This document shows positions 47,947 to 56,254 of a DNA stretch of 64,000 bases, piece by piece; the stretch's first letter is position 1, and each line of letters opens with the position of its first letter. The notes below the pieces were generated by a model. It saw nothing but the letters and a program-made list of their open reading frames with translations, ran no database searches and was not told where the DNA came from. Both the position numbers and the translations under genes were made by a program. The stretch is taken from assembly GCA_910584595.1 (NCBI GenBank), contig CAJUBQ010000013.1:1-64000 (forward strand), read 5' to 3'. This DNA is from an uncultured Eubacterium sp. GTDB taxonomy: Bacteria > Bacillota > Clostridia > Lachnospirales > Lachnospiraceae.

Positions 47947-48088
47947 CTTGGAATATTCCGATGTTTACGCACCGTTCTCTTTATGCGGATATTTCCCCTG
48001 CATGATTAGGTATCGGACGGGTGTTTTTATGTCCGTACTTGGTATTTCCCCGCGGATCAGGCTTTTATATAGTTCATTTTCCTTATCC
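47947..48088 (-). pseudogene. Middle fragment of unrelated gene
   Basis: A shifted frame that starts inside the fragment at 48089-48271 and ends just before the PAPS-reductase-like fragment reads KVPDHSYMADLIGIDRREDK, then ELYKSLIRGEIPSTDIKTPV and RYLIMQGKYPHKENGA. It may be the C-terminus of a partner (IbrB-like) gene; identity is uncertain. Confidence 0.4.
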
Positions 48089-48271
48089 TCACGGCGGTCT
48101 ATTCCAATCAAATCCGCCATATAACTGTGATCTGGGACTTTTCCCCCATGCTCTGCACTTCATACCGTAATAATCCACCCATTCCCGTATACGGTACTGT
48201 GTCATCCGTATTTTTATGGAAAGCGGGAGGAACTGCATCTGATATAAGTCACTCATTGTATGTTTATTCAT
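48089..48271 (-). pseudogene. N-terminal fragment of the PAPS-reductase-like gene
   Basis: AGGAG precedes the ATG at 48271; MNKHTMSDLYQMQFLPLSIK then IRMTQYRIREWVDYYG matches the start of IbrA-like proteins just before the PP-loop. At that point the sequence jumps to unrelated DNA. Together with 47368-47946 it shows an internal replacement that removed the nucleotide-binding loop. Confidence 0.65.
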
Positions 48272-48347
48272 GTTTTCCTGTCACTCCTTTCTGCTGCACA
48301 GAAAATACCCTCCTGCATTATTTACAGAACGATATTTCAAAACAAAA

Positions 48348-48384
48348 AGGTGTATGATATTGACTTTCTCTTTACCATACACCT
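48348..48384. terminator. Terminator-like hairpin
   Basis: AGGTGTATG/CATACACCT, 9-bp perfect stem with a 19-nt loop, flanked by A-run and AAAG. It lies 30 bp past the stop of the minus-strand GNAT gene. Confidence 0.55.
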
Positions 48385-48413
48385 AAAGTTTCTGTTACTA
48401 TGAAATTTTTCTG

Positions 48414-49006
48414 CTAAAGCAGTCTTAACAACTGCACCAGCTCATGCCGGTTTTCCGGATCGGACACTGTTAATCGGGTATCAAACTGCCGGAACTTAAT
48501 GTCCTGATAGAATGTCAGCAGTTTTTCCTCATCGTTTGCTTCAAGGAATACCACCATTCCTCCGCCCATATACTGCATATCCTCGATTACACTCCATGCC
48601 AGTTCGAGAAGCTCTGCACCCGTAATACGCTTACAAAAATCATTTGTGTAATTTTTCCCAATCTGAGCAATCAGATACGCCGACATCGTATACGACTTTG
48701 TCTGTTCGTCAAATTCACTGATTCTTTTTATCTTTCTTTTCACGGTATTACTTACTGTTTCGTCACGCACCGTCAACGGTTTCAATGCTATTGTGAAATA
48801 TCCCACCAAAGCGCCGTCATCCATATCAAGCACTAAATATGTAACCGACTGGTTCTTCCTCGTAAAATCTACGCTGCTGTTTTTCAAAAAATGTTCAACA
48901 TCCGGATTCTTAGGGCATGAAATTCGGAGATTATCCTCAATAACTCTGGCTCTCCGACTTTATCATTATCTCCCTCTGCTAAATACTCACGAATGTTGAC
49001 AAACAT
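48414..49006 (-). pseudogene. GNAT acetyltransferase with one frameshift
   Basis: Begins MFVNIREYLAEGDNDKVGEP then ELLRIISEF at 49006, loses one base in the T-run near 48920 (GAATTTCATGCCC instead of an expected extra T), and continues SCPKNPDVEHFLKNSSVDFT through LVLDMDDGALVGYFTIALKP to the stop at 48414. The full product would be about 197 residues, similar to GNATs of toxin-antitoxin modules (TacT-like). A shorter start at ATG 48887 would give 157 residues lacking the first strand. Either a pseudogene or a sequencing slip at the homopolymer. Confidence 0.7.
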
Positions 49007-49277
49007 AAATTTGTCACTTGCTTCTATTCGCTTTCTCCCTTTTCATCCTAAGAAACATTAAATCATCTTTCCCCTTTAACTGCCTTGCAGCCACAGGAGT
49101 ACGAACCGGGCGGTCATTGGCAGACGCTTAAATCGCATCAGCGAACATTTCCACCTGCCGCTTTCCTGATATAACAAAGTTCTTAGTAATGCTTGAAGTT
49201 GCCATATAAACACCTCCTTTATCAGTATGGCTCATTTTTCACTGATTACTCTTTATCAGCACAATTCGCTTACTTCC
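49007..49277. other. No supported gene
   Basis: Short intergenic debris; no coding frame or RNA gene recognised. Confidence 0.5.
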
Positions 49278-49535
49278 CTACTCATATTTTACCGACTGTT
49301 TTGCAATCGAATTTTTGTGAATTTTATATAACTGCCTCTTTTCCTTTTGTTTTATCCGTTCCGGCTTTCCCACGCCTGCCACCCGCACCTTATATGCCTC
49401 CAGTTTTTCTTTCAGCGATGCCTTTGCAGGCTTGTCAGCAGTTCCGGCTACCAGCTTTAACCCGAGGGGATTGCCATTTTCTGCTGCGGGACTATGACGG
49501 GCATTTTCCACCGGATAAGGCTGCAGTACATCCAC
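49278..49535 (-). pseudogene. Probable mobile-element protein C-terminal fragment
   Basis: An 85-codon frame (start uncertain; the frame is open a little further upstream with ALVDVLQPYPVENARHSPAA). It is Lys-, Ala- and Glu-rich near the end (KASLKEKLEAYKVRVAG, RIKQKEKRQLYKIHK), like the C-termini of proteins from Clostridial conjugative elements. No family is confirmed. Considered a remnant. Confidence 0.35.
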
Positions 49536-49970
49536 CAGCGCTCTGCCTTTTGCTCATCATGTTCTCCTGTCAAGCAAGGACTAAAAAAATTTACTTTTCG
49601 GTGATTGAAAAAGTGCAGGCATAGCCCACACTTTTACGTTGTTCCTGTAGTTGAAAAACCATTTTCAAGCTTTCAGTATATCTCTATACTGTTTTTGGAA
49701 TACAGCTTCACATCTGAGCCGGTATTCTTTCAAGATCTTTGCAACACCCTGCAGTATAATCATGTTCAGAAACATATAACAGAACTGGGTTTGCCTCTCA
49801 TCGCTGCATAGAATGCAAAATTTATCCTTTATATTGCCCAGTCTGCCAGATTAATCATCTCCTTATTTTCCTTTCTGTAGAATCCCTTCCAATCCAGTCT
49901 GAACATTTCATCTCATCACCCGATCTTTCGCATATTGTAACATCTACGAAACGATGCCAACAAATTCTTA
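49536..49970. other. Gene remnant region
   Basis: No complete gene. On the minus strand, between about 49665 and 49850, a frame without start reads NIKDKFCILCSDERQTQFCY, then MFLNMIILQGVAKILKEYRL, which looks like the end of a lost gene. A small hairpin (AAAAGTG...CACTTTT) lies near 49610-49636. Confidence 0.4.
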
Positions 49971-51083
49971 TTATTTTGCCACATCCTCGCTCAGCCCCTG
50001 CTCCAATTCTTCTATTGTAGGTAATGTCCCTTTAAAATCTTTTGGCATCAATGCATTCAATTCATATTCAGATATTCCTATTGGTTCGGTGGACGTTTCA
50101 ACTGCATATTTTGCCAATACATTATCTTTCGTTTTACAGATTAAAAGCCCTATTGTCTGTGTATCTTCCGCACCTTTTAAGGTGTGATTTACCGCTGACA
50201 CATATGTTGCTGTCTGCGAAATAAATCCCGGTTCAAATTCTACAACCTTCACTTCCACAACTACATAACAGTGACGTATTGTATTATAGAACAGCATGTC
50301 TATATATTGTTCGGTATTTCCTACCTGTAACCGGTATTCCCGTCCCAGGAAGGCAAATCCTGTTCCAAGTTCCATCAAGAAATTCTGCACATTATTCATC
50401 AGTGCATCTTTTAACTCTTTTTCATTATATCCCTGACGAATTGCAATAAAATCAAAATTATAGGGGTCTTTTGTCAGTTCCTGTGCCAGATCACCTGTTT
50501 CTTTGGGCAAAGTGTATTTGAAATTTGTAATTGCCTTTCCCTGACGCTCATACAAATCCGTGTCTAAAAAATTAAGCAAAACAGCTCTTGACCAATTATT
50601 CTCTATAACCTTATCAACATAAAAATTGAATTTTTGCAGATCATCATGACACTTATCTAACAGCAATTTTACGTGTCCCCATGGAATCATAAAAACTTTA
50701 TTTGTCACCATCCCAAAATGTTTCTCAACTTGGGGTACATTTTTACTTCCATCATTTTCCAATAATTGTTCCCCAAGTTGGGGAACAATTTCGATATCCT
50801 TAAAAAGGGCATAAAAGCGCATCATATATCGCAGATTTGTCGGGGAAAACCCCTTTGCATTTGGAATCATGTCCGTCATATCCATGCTCATATTTTGAAA
50901 AAATTTGTTTCCCCACTTGCTGTTTGCATGTCTCTCTGTAATATCCTTCCCTACAGACCAATAATACATCAGCATCTCGTTATTCATACGAATGGATGCT
51001 TTAATCTGACTTGTTTTATATCTATTTCCTAAATCCTGTATCCAATTTCTGTATTCTTCATCAGACCGCATTAATTCACTCAT
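49971..51083 (-). CDS. PD-(D/E)XK nuclease-domain protein, DUF1016/YhcG type
   Basis: A 370-residue protein. The N-terminal DUF1016 part (YRNWIQDLGNRYKTSQIKAS; MYYWSVGKDI; FSPTNLRYMMRFYALF) is a winged-helix-like DNA-binding region, and the C-terminal DUF1016 part is a PD-(D/E)XK fold with QYIDMLFYNTIRHCYVVVEV followed by K (D...E-x-K triad). VPQLGEQLL and VPQVEKHFG segments lie between. ATG at 51083 has AAGGTGAG before it; GTG at 51116 has none. It lies 147 bp after dndE in the same direction. YhcG-type proteins recur near restriction and defence genes; participation in the Dnd system here is only suggested by position. Confidence 0.85.
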   Translation of the reverse strand: MSELMRSDEEYRNWIQDLGNRYKTSQIKASIRMNNEMLMYYWSVGKDITERHANSKWGNKFFQNMSMDMTDMIPNAKGFSPTNLRYMMRFYALFKDIEIVPQLGEQLLENDGSKNVPQVEKHFGMVTNKVFMIPWGHVKLLLDKCHDDLQKFNFYVDKVIENNWSRAVLLNFLDTDLYERQGKAITNFKYTLPKETGDLAQELTKDPYNFDFIAIRQGYNEKELKDALMNNVQNFLMELGTGFAFLGREYRLQVGNTEQYIDMLFYNTIRHCYVVVEVKVVEFEPGFISQTATYVSAVNHTLKGAEDTQTIGLLICKTKDNVLAKYAVETSTEPIGISEYELNALMPKDFKGTLPTIEELEQGLSEDVAK

Positions 51084-51230
51084 AATTCTCACCTTATCAT
51101 TCAAATTTTCTTTCACACTCGCTAAAACGACCTTGCAAAATTCCTATGAAGATTATTTCACACACGCAGTTCACTAATGTACTAACAACCTTGCTTCCCA
51201 CTCCCTACCAATATTTTCTACATAAAAGTT

Positions 51231-51605
51231 TTAGATACCTTTTTCTAATGTTACAAGATGTACATAAAAATCATGACTATATTTATATTCCTGTTCCAAA
51301 AGAATTGCCCCATAGTCGATATATTGTTTTACTACATCTGGGAAATACTCCTCCTCATAGATATGCCTCTGCTCATTCATCTCAATCAGAGCCTTAAACA
51401 ATGCATCATTTTCACTGGTAATCGTTTGCCGATTCAGATCGATACCGTCTGTATCTTCAATACCATGATTTATCGAAGAATACCCATCATTCAATGCCAG
51501 TGCAATAGATATTTTTACCAATGCAAATGGCTGTAGGTGCTCTCTTGTATACAAGCTCTCATAAATTTCTTGTGTTCTTTTTGAAGTTTTCAACCGAAAC
51601 TGCAT
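51231..51605 (-). CDS. dndE: DNA sulfur-modification protein DndE
   Basis: A 124-residue protein of the DndE family: MQFRLKTSKRTQEIYESLYT, HLQPFALVKISIALALNDGY and a C-terminal helix with EEEYFPDVVKQYIDYGAILL. DndE binds nicked or double-stranded DNA with basic surfaces and works with DndC and DndD to insert sulfur. GGAGG for this gene lies inside the last codons of dndD, and the two genes are separated by 2 bp. Length is normal. Confidence 0.93.
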   Translation of the reverse strand: MQFRLKTSKRTQEIYESLYTREHLQPFALVKISIALALNDGYSSINHGIEDTDGIDLNRQTITSENDALFKALIEMNEQRHIYEEEYFPDVVKQYIDYGAILLEQEYKYSHDFYVHLVTLEKGI

Positions 51606-51607
51606 AC

Positions 51608-53746
51608 TTATCCTCCAAAATACTCGTTTTCACGTACTATAGTTTGAAGATTATTACTGTTTTCCAACAAAAATTTTGCCTGAACACAGCCCTTCATCTT
51701 TTCATAGTGTTCACCTACGATTTCTTCATTTGTAGAAAAAATAAATACCTGTCCTGATAAATCCATAAAGAATCTTTTTGTAATGTTAGCCCTATGCTCT
51801 GTATCAATTCTGGCAAACGGAGTATCTATTACAAACGGGACTTCCTGTTTATTCATTTTCATAAACGACCAATATAACGCCATAATAAATACCTGTCTCT
51901 CACCCTTTGATAACCGCGATTTTTCAATTTCCTGCAGGACAACTATTTTTTCATTCCTCGTATTATATAAATTAACAAACTCGTTTAGATCCTTTACATT
52001 TACGCTGCTCAATAACCCCTTGCAATGTATGGTGCCATACTCTGACCAATATGCCTGCGCCCCCATTTTTTTTATTCTATTGCATACACTCTTTGTATTA
52101 AACGATAATCTTTTATAAATATGCACATTAAAATCAGTATCAATCATAATGCTGTCGATAAACCTATTTTTTCGGGATAACTCCTTTATTTTTCCCATGA
52201 ATAATTCTTCCACTTTCTTAATTTCATTTCTAAATAGTCTTTTTTGGAGCACATCCAAAAACACTACTGACTTTTCAGACAGCTCAGTTATTGAAGAATT
52301 CTTTGATACCTCATTAAATTTTTTTTCTTCTCTTTTGAGCACAGTTATCTTTTCTTCCAGTATTTTTTTTTCTTGCTGCAAATTCTCAATATAATACTGT
52401 AATTGATTGGCTAACTCGTTTGTTTTGGCAATCAAAGCCGTTTTATTTTCCAAATATTCCTGCGCATCTTCAACAGTACAGTCTTCCATCTCCTGCCTTA
52501 ATCTCTGCACCTTTTCTATTGAATCCTTTATCTCCTGTTCAATCCCTATCACTTTCTCTTTGTCCAATGCCAAATATCTTGAAATTGTACTTTTCATCGC
52601 GATATATTCTTCGCCAGATAGATTAATCATATCAACAACCTCACAGATTTTCTTTGCGCGTACCTCATTATTAAATTCTTCAATCACAAGATCCGTAAAT
52701 TTTGTATCGTTCTCCAACCCTAACCTTTTATATACTTTATGTATTACATCCGGCAAAATGTTGTTTAAAGACTGCTGCAGCAAATTATATTGCTGTTTGT
52801 CATGTTCTTTTGACAATTGTATGGATAATTTTTTCAATAATTTCTTTACTATAATAAATGGCACCACATCATTTGCCATTTTTTTTAGCTGAACATTCTT
52901 TTCCTCCCTAAACCGTTCTTCTTCTTTAATCTGTAATAATTTTTCATTCCATTCATCATAAGTTACACCACCCGACAATTTGTATTTTTTATCTAATACT
53001 TTTATCTGGCTATTAACAGATTCCAGTTCCGCTTTTATATCAGCAATTTGGGCTTCACACGCTTCATACCCATGCCTGGCATCCTCTACCTGCTGTTTTG
53101 CCTCAATATAATTTGCAATACACCCTTCTTCTGTCTTTTTACCATATGTAAGCCTCTTAAAATTTTTCTGCATAATATCAAACGTATCATAACCACATAA
53201 AACCATGAATGCATTTTTAACTCTTTCACTACCATTCTCACCCAAAAAATAATCTGCAATTTGTTCCCCGTCAAAGAAAAATAGGTCAAATAGTTCTGGA
53301 GGAATAATATTCATGATATAATTATCAAAATCTGCCAGTTCCTCATTGGTAAGAATGCTGCCATTTTTTTCAATCACAAGCGCTTCAAAATTTTCTAACA
53401 AGTCTGCATTGTTATCCCAAATCCTGGTTATTTCGTAAGTATCTTCTGCCTGACCATTGGAAAACAGAGCCACCAGTTTAACATAGCATTTTGAAGAGCT
53501 ATCAAATTTTGAAACATCATTGATATATTTTTTAACCTCCCTGCGATAATATGCATTAATATTTTCGAATCCTGCAGCCTTATTTCCATATAAACAAAGT
53601 TTAATACCTGAAAACAATGTGGTTTTTCCAGCTCCATTTTTCCCTCCAATAAGTACAATATTTCCTTTTTTATTTGTATTTAAATTGAATTCACACACAC
53701 CTGCATATGAACCAAAATTGCAAAGCTCAATTTTCTTAATTCTCAT
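51608..53746 (-). CDS. dndD: DNA sulfur-modification ATPase DndD
   Basis: A 712-residue SMC/Rad50-like ATPase. Walker A IGGKNGAGKTTLF (about residues 33-45), LFFFDGEQIADYFLG (DndD-typical), a long central coiled coil (about 190-520), signature RLSKGERQVFIMALYW and Walker B VPFVIDTPFARIDTEHR. It provides ATP-driven DNA handling for sulfur insertion. The start overlaps the dndC end by 11 bp, implying coupled translation. Confidence 0.96.
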   Translation of the reverse strand: MRIKKIELCNFGSYAGVCEFNLNTNKKGNIVLIGGKNGAGKTTLFSGIKLCLYGNKAAGFENINAYYRREVKKYINDVSKFDSSSKCYVKLVALFSNGQAEDTYEITRIWDNNADLLENFEALVIEKNGSILTNEELADFDNYIMNIIPPELFDLFFFDGEQIADYFLGENGSERVKNAFMVLCGYDTFDIMQKNFKRLTYGKKTEEGCIANYIEAKQQVEDARHGYEACEAQIADIKAELESVNSQIKVLDKKYKLSGGVTYDEWNEKLLQIKEEERFREEKNVQLKKMANDVVPFIIVKKLLKKLSIQLSKEHDKQQYNLLQQSLNNILPDVIHKVYKRLGLENDTKFTDLVIEEFNNEVRAKKICEVVDMINLSGEEYIAMKSTISRYLALDKEKVIGIEQEIKDSIEKVQRLRQEMEDCTVEDAQEYLENKTALIAKTNELANQLQYYIENLQQEKKILEEKITVLKREEKKFNEVSKNSSITELSEKSVVFLDVLQKRLFRNEIKKVEELFMGKIKELSRKNRFIDSIMIDTDFNVHIYKRLSFNTKSVCNRIKKMGAQAYWSEYGTIHCKGLLSSVNVKDLNEFVNLYNTRNEKIVVLQEIEKSRLSKGERQVFIMALYWSFMKMNKQEVPFVIDTPFARIDTEHRANITKRFFMDLSGQVFIFSTNEEIVGEHYEKMKGCVQAKFLLENSNNLQTIVRENEYFGG

Positions 53747-55115
53747 GATTTATATCTTCTTTCGCTTTTTTGATATTTTCATAATGTAACCAGCCTTCAT
53801 TAACCACTTTATCAAATGCCTTTTGAACCTTTTGACCTCTTGTATAATGTTTGTTATTTTCAATGGCAACTACCAGTTTTGACAACATATCATATTCAAT
53901 GCAAAAATCATGACATGTCTCTTTTAAAATTTCAAATGCATCCAAAGAAAATAACGGCACCCTGTATTCGTCCCACGGTAAACGTTTACCCTTTATATTA
54001 TAATACAGATCCACTAATGTTCTTCTATTCAGATCCCCCTCATTTTCCCACATTCTATCAATGATTCTCAGTTCATCAATTGATATTAGCTCCAGTCCTG
54101 TCTGTACCTCTAATAAAAGTAATTCTTCAAGTATTTTTTTTCTTCCTTGCAGATTAAATGAACCGAAACCTAATTGACCATCTTCCTTTTCGTAAACAGA
54201 ACCATTACGCCTTCTCTTTTCCCTATAGTCCGGGTTCTCTCTTATTGACAACAGCCAGTCCCTATATACCCTCAAAGGCTCTAACCATTTTTCACCCTTA
54301 TCAGTAAAGCTTTTTAATGATTTGTCTTCCTTCACCATTGTACAGATCCAGCACCCAAAGCGTGAATTACCTGTTATCGCTATTTTATTTTCATCTATTT
54401 CACCCAAAACGCTCTGTTCCTCAGATAATGTTTCACCTTGATATAGTGAAAATAAATACTTATTATTGGAGTTCCACGGAGTAACAGCATCACCGCTCAG
54501 CAGATAACTCCAAATTCGCTCATTAGGCAGTTCCGTCAAAGGATTATAAACATATGCATTCTTTATATCTGTGTGTGGAACCAATAATTTCCCCTCTATT
54601 TCTCTTTCTTTAATCCCCCGTGCCCTATAACTGCTTTCTGCTTTTCTGACTCCTAATAACATAACAATCTCACCATCGTGGTCAATCGTCTCTGTAACAA
54701 ATTTATTGATCGGTCTTATCTTCAATTTATCAGTACACCATCGAAATCCAGGTGCTTCCGGAGTAGGGTAGCCCAGCCCAATCACGCATGACCAAAATGT
54801 CTTCTCTAATTCAGGTTTTATTATTTTTGTTTCAATCTCATACTTTTTCCCTGCATTGCCGATTCTATTTGACATATCATGCATATAATCTCGGACAACG
54901 GGATTCTCTACCATAGTGTCCGACGAAACTATATACACTTTTTTATTGATCTCATGCGGCTCTAACTGCATAAGCATCTCAAATACAAGGCAGCATAACA
55001 ATGTAGAATCCTTCCCTCCGCTAAAGCCAATCATCCAGGGGCGTCTATCATGTTTATACACTAATTTCATTTCTTCTATGATCTCTATACATTCCGGAAA
55101 TTCTGCATTATTCAT
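53736..55115 (-). CDS. dndC: DNA sulfur-modification protein DndC
   Basis: A 459-residue PAPS-reductase-fold enzyme. The PP-loop GFSGGKDSTLL (residues 31-40) hydrolyses ATP to activate the DNA phosphate. Cysteines in GFRWCTDKLKIRPIN and RFGCWICTMVKEDKS match the iron-sulfur ligands of DndC. GAAGG precedes the ATG; it lies 5 bp after dndB. The cysteine desulfurase that loads sulfur (DndA or IscS) is not in the window and may be supplied from elsewhere. Confidence 0.96.
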   Translation of the reverse strand: MNNAEFPECIEIIEEMKLVYKHDRRPWMIGFSGGKDSTLLCCLVFEMLMQLEPHEINKKVYIVSSDTMVENPVVRDYMHDMSNRIGNAGKKYEIETKIIKPELEKTFWSCVIGLGYPTPEAPGFRWCTDKLKIRPINKFVTETIDHDGEIVMLLGVRKAESSYRARGIKEREIEGKLLVPHTDIKNAYVYNPLTELPNERIWSYLLSGDAVTPWNSNNKYLFSLYQGETLSEEQSVLGEIDENKIAITGNSRFGCWICTMVKEDKSLKSFTDKGEKWLEPLRVYRDWLLSIRENPDYREKRRRNGSVYEKEDGQLGFGSFNLQGRKKILEELLLLEVQTGLELISIDELRIIDRMWENEGDLNRRTLVDLYYNIKGKRLPWDEYRVPLFSLDAFEILKETCHDFCIEYDMLSKLVVAIENNKHYTRGQKVQKAFDKVVNEGWLHYENIKKAKEDINHEN

Positions 55116-55120
55116 TGATT

Positions 55121-56170
55121 TTACCTTCTTTTAAACTTATTTTCCCTGCGTTCTTCTTCCGCATTCAACCGCAGCCCCAGACACTTCTTCATTGCAATGG
55201 CTGTCAAATATACTGCTTCGTTACTCTTAACCATTTTCTCCCGTTCCTTGACACAACGATTTTTCCATATTTTCGCATCCCTATGCCAATCTATCTCCCA
55301 CAATTTTTTCATTGTTTCTTCATCTAATCCATTTTCATAAAAGTAATTTCCGAGCTGCCCCAGTGCCTCTATAACAACAGACTGGCATACTAAATACTGC
55401 GATCGCAATCTAGACTTTGGCAATTCTCCTGTTTCTAACATCGCCCACGGTTTTACATTCCCTACAACAGCACTCCAAAAATCCAATATTAATTCAGTTT
55501 TCAGGTCTTTATCCTTCAAAATACCAATCATCCTCTGATTTGCCTTATAAAATGTACTAAACGTAAATAGCATTGCCGAATTCATTGACAAATTATCTTT
55601 TTCCCTATCGGTATACTTACCAATAAATACATTTTTTTCCATCAGTATTCTTGTGATATCGGCAATTTTATCTGTTGAATCATATAACTCAGAAAGTGAA
55701 TTTGATGTCTTAACAGCATGTTTATTTAAATCAGTAAACATCTGCTGACTGCGCTTCAATCCCATATCTCTGAATAATACAACTGGTATTGATTCTTCAA
55801 GCAATATCGGACACTCCTTAATCGCTTCAACGATAGCCGTTTTTCTATGCTGTCCATCGTTTATCAAAAAAGTTGCCTCATCTGATATTTCAAGTATACC
55901 CAAATCCTGATACTCATCAGAAAATGGTATAAATTCAATTTGTCCATCCACCGATGCTGCAAGTGCTGAAAATACATATGAATTGAGATTTTCAACAATA
56001 TATCTTTTAATGGTTGGTATTCTTTTTTGATTCAATTTTCTTTGAGCTCTTCGTTCTGGCTGAACGATTTCCTCCCCGTTCGGAAACATTCTTTCCAAAT
56101 CCTTGAGTTTCACCATAATCGTGAAATATTCGTTTCCTGCCTGAACTCCTCTGATACCTGTATATTTCAT
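55121..56170 (-). CDS. dndB: DndB, DGQHR-domain protein
   Basis: A 349-residue DGQHR-domain protein: RKLNQKRIPTIKRYIVENLN in the N-terminal half, LINDGQHRKTAIVEAI (the family motif, about residues 103-118), and FTDLNKHAVKTSNSLSELYD. DndB proteins are dispensable for modification and act as negative regulators of dnd transcription in studied systems. Here the gene heads the dnd operon and its own promoter coincides with a large palindrome, which fits autorepression. GAGGG precedes the ATG. Confidence 0.95.
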   Translation of the reverse strand: MKYTGIRGVQAGNEYFTIMVKLKDLERMFPNGEEIVQPERRAQRKLNQKRIPTIKRYIVENLNSYVFSALAASVDGQIEFIPFSDEYQDLGILEISDEATFLINDGQHRKTAIVEAIKECPILLEESIPVVLFRDMGLKRSQQMFTDLNKHAVKTSNSLSELYDSTDKIADITRILMEKNVFIGKYTDREKDNLSMNSAMLFTFSTFYKANQRMIGILKDKDLKTELILDFWSAVVGNVKPWAMLETGELPKSRLRSQYLVCQSVVIEALGQLGNYFYENGLDEETMKKLWEIDWHRDAKIWKNRCVKEREKMVKSNEAVYLTAIAMKKCLGLRLNAEEERRENKFKRR

Positions 56171-56185
56171 TTGATTCCCTCACTC

Positions 56186-56228
56186 AAAAAGGCTATACGT
56201 AAGTAGTATACTTAAGTATAGCCTTTTT
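56186..56228. terminator. 43-bp palindrome: dptH terminator and dndB operator candidate
   Basis: Arms 56186-56198 (AAAAAGGCTATAC) and 56216-56228 are perfect complements; the inner TAAGTA/TACTTA also pairs, leaving two unpaired positions in 21. It follows the dptH stop by 27 bp and ends in a U-run on the minus strand, so it should terminate the dptFGH transcript. The -10 and spacer of the dndB promoter lie inside it. Confidence 0.85.
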
Positions 56229-56233
56229 GTCAA
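56205..56233 (-). promoter_or_regulatory. dndB promoter
   Basis: Minus strand TTGACA (56233-56228), exactly 17 bp, TATACT (56210-56205), 35 bp before the ATG at 56170. A perfect match to the vegetative consensus at -35 and five of six at -10, buried in the palindrome. Confidence 0.85.
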
Positions 56234-56254
56234 TCGAACACTTCTATTTTCCTA

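Noticed and set aside
56186..56228. The palindrome as a published DndB operator of the form TACG-N10-CGTA
   Set aside because: TACG occurs once in the palindrome but is not followed by CGTA at the right distance, so no match to a known operator is claimed.
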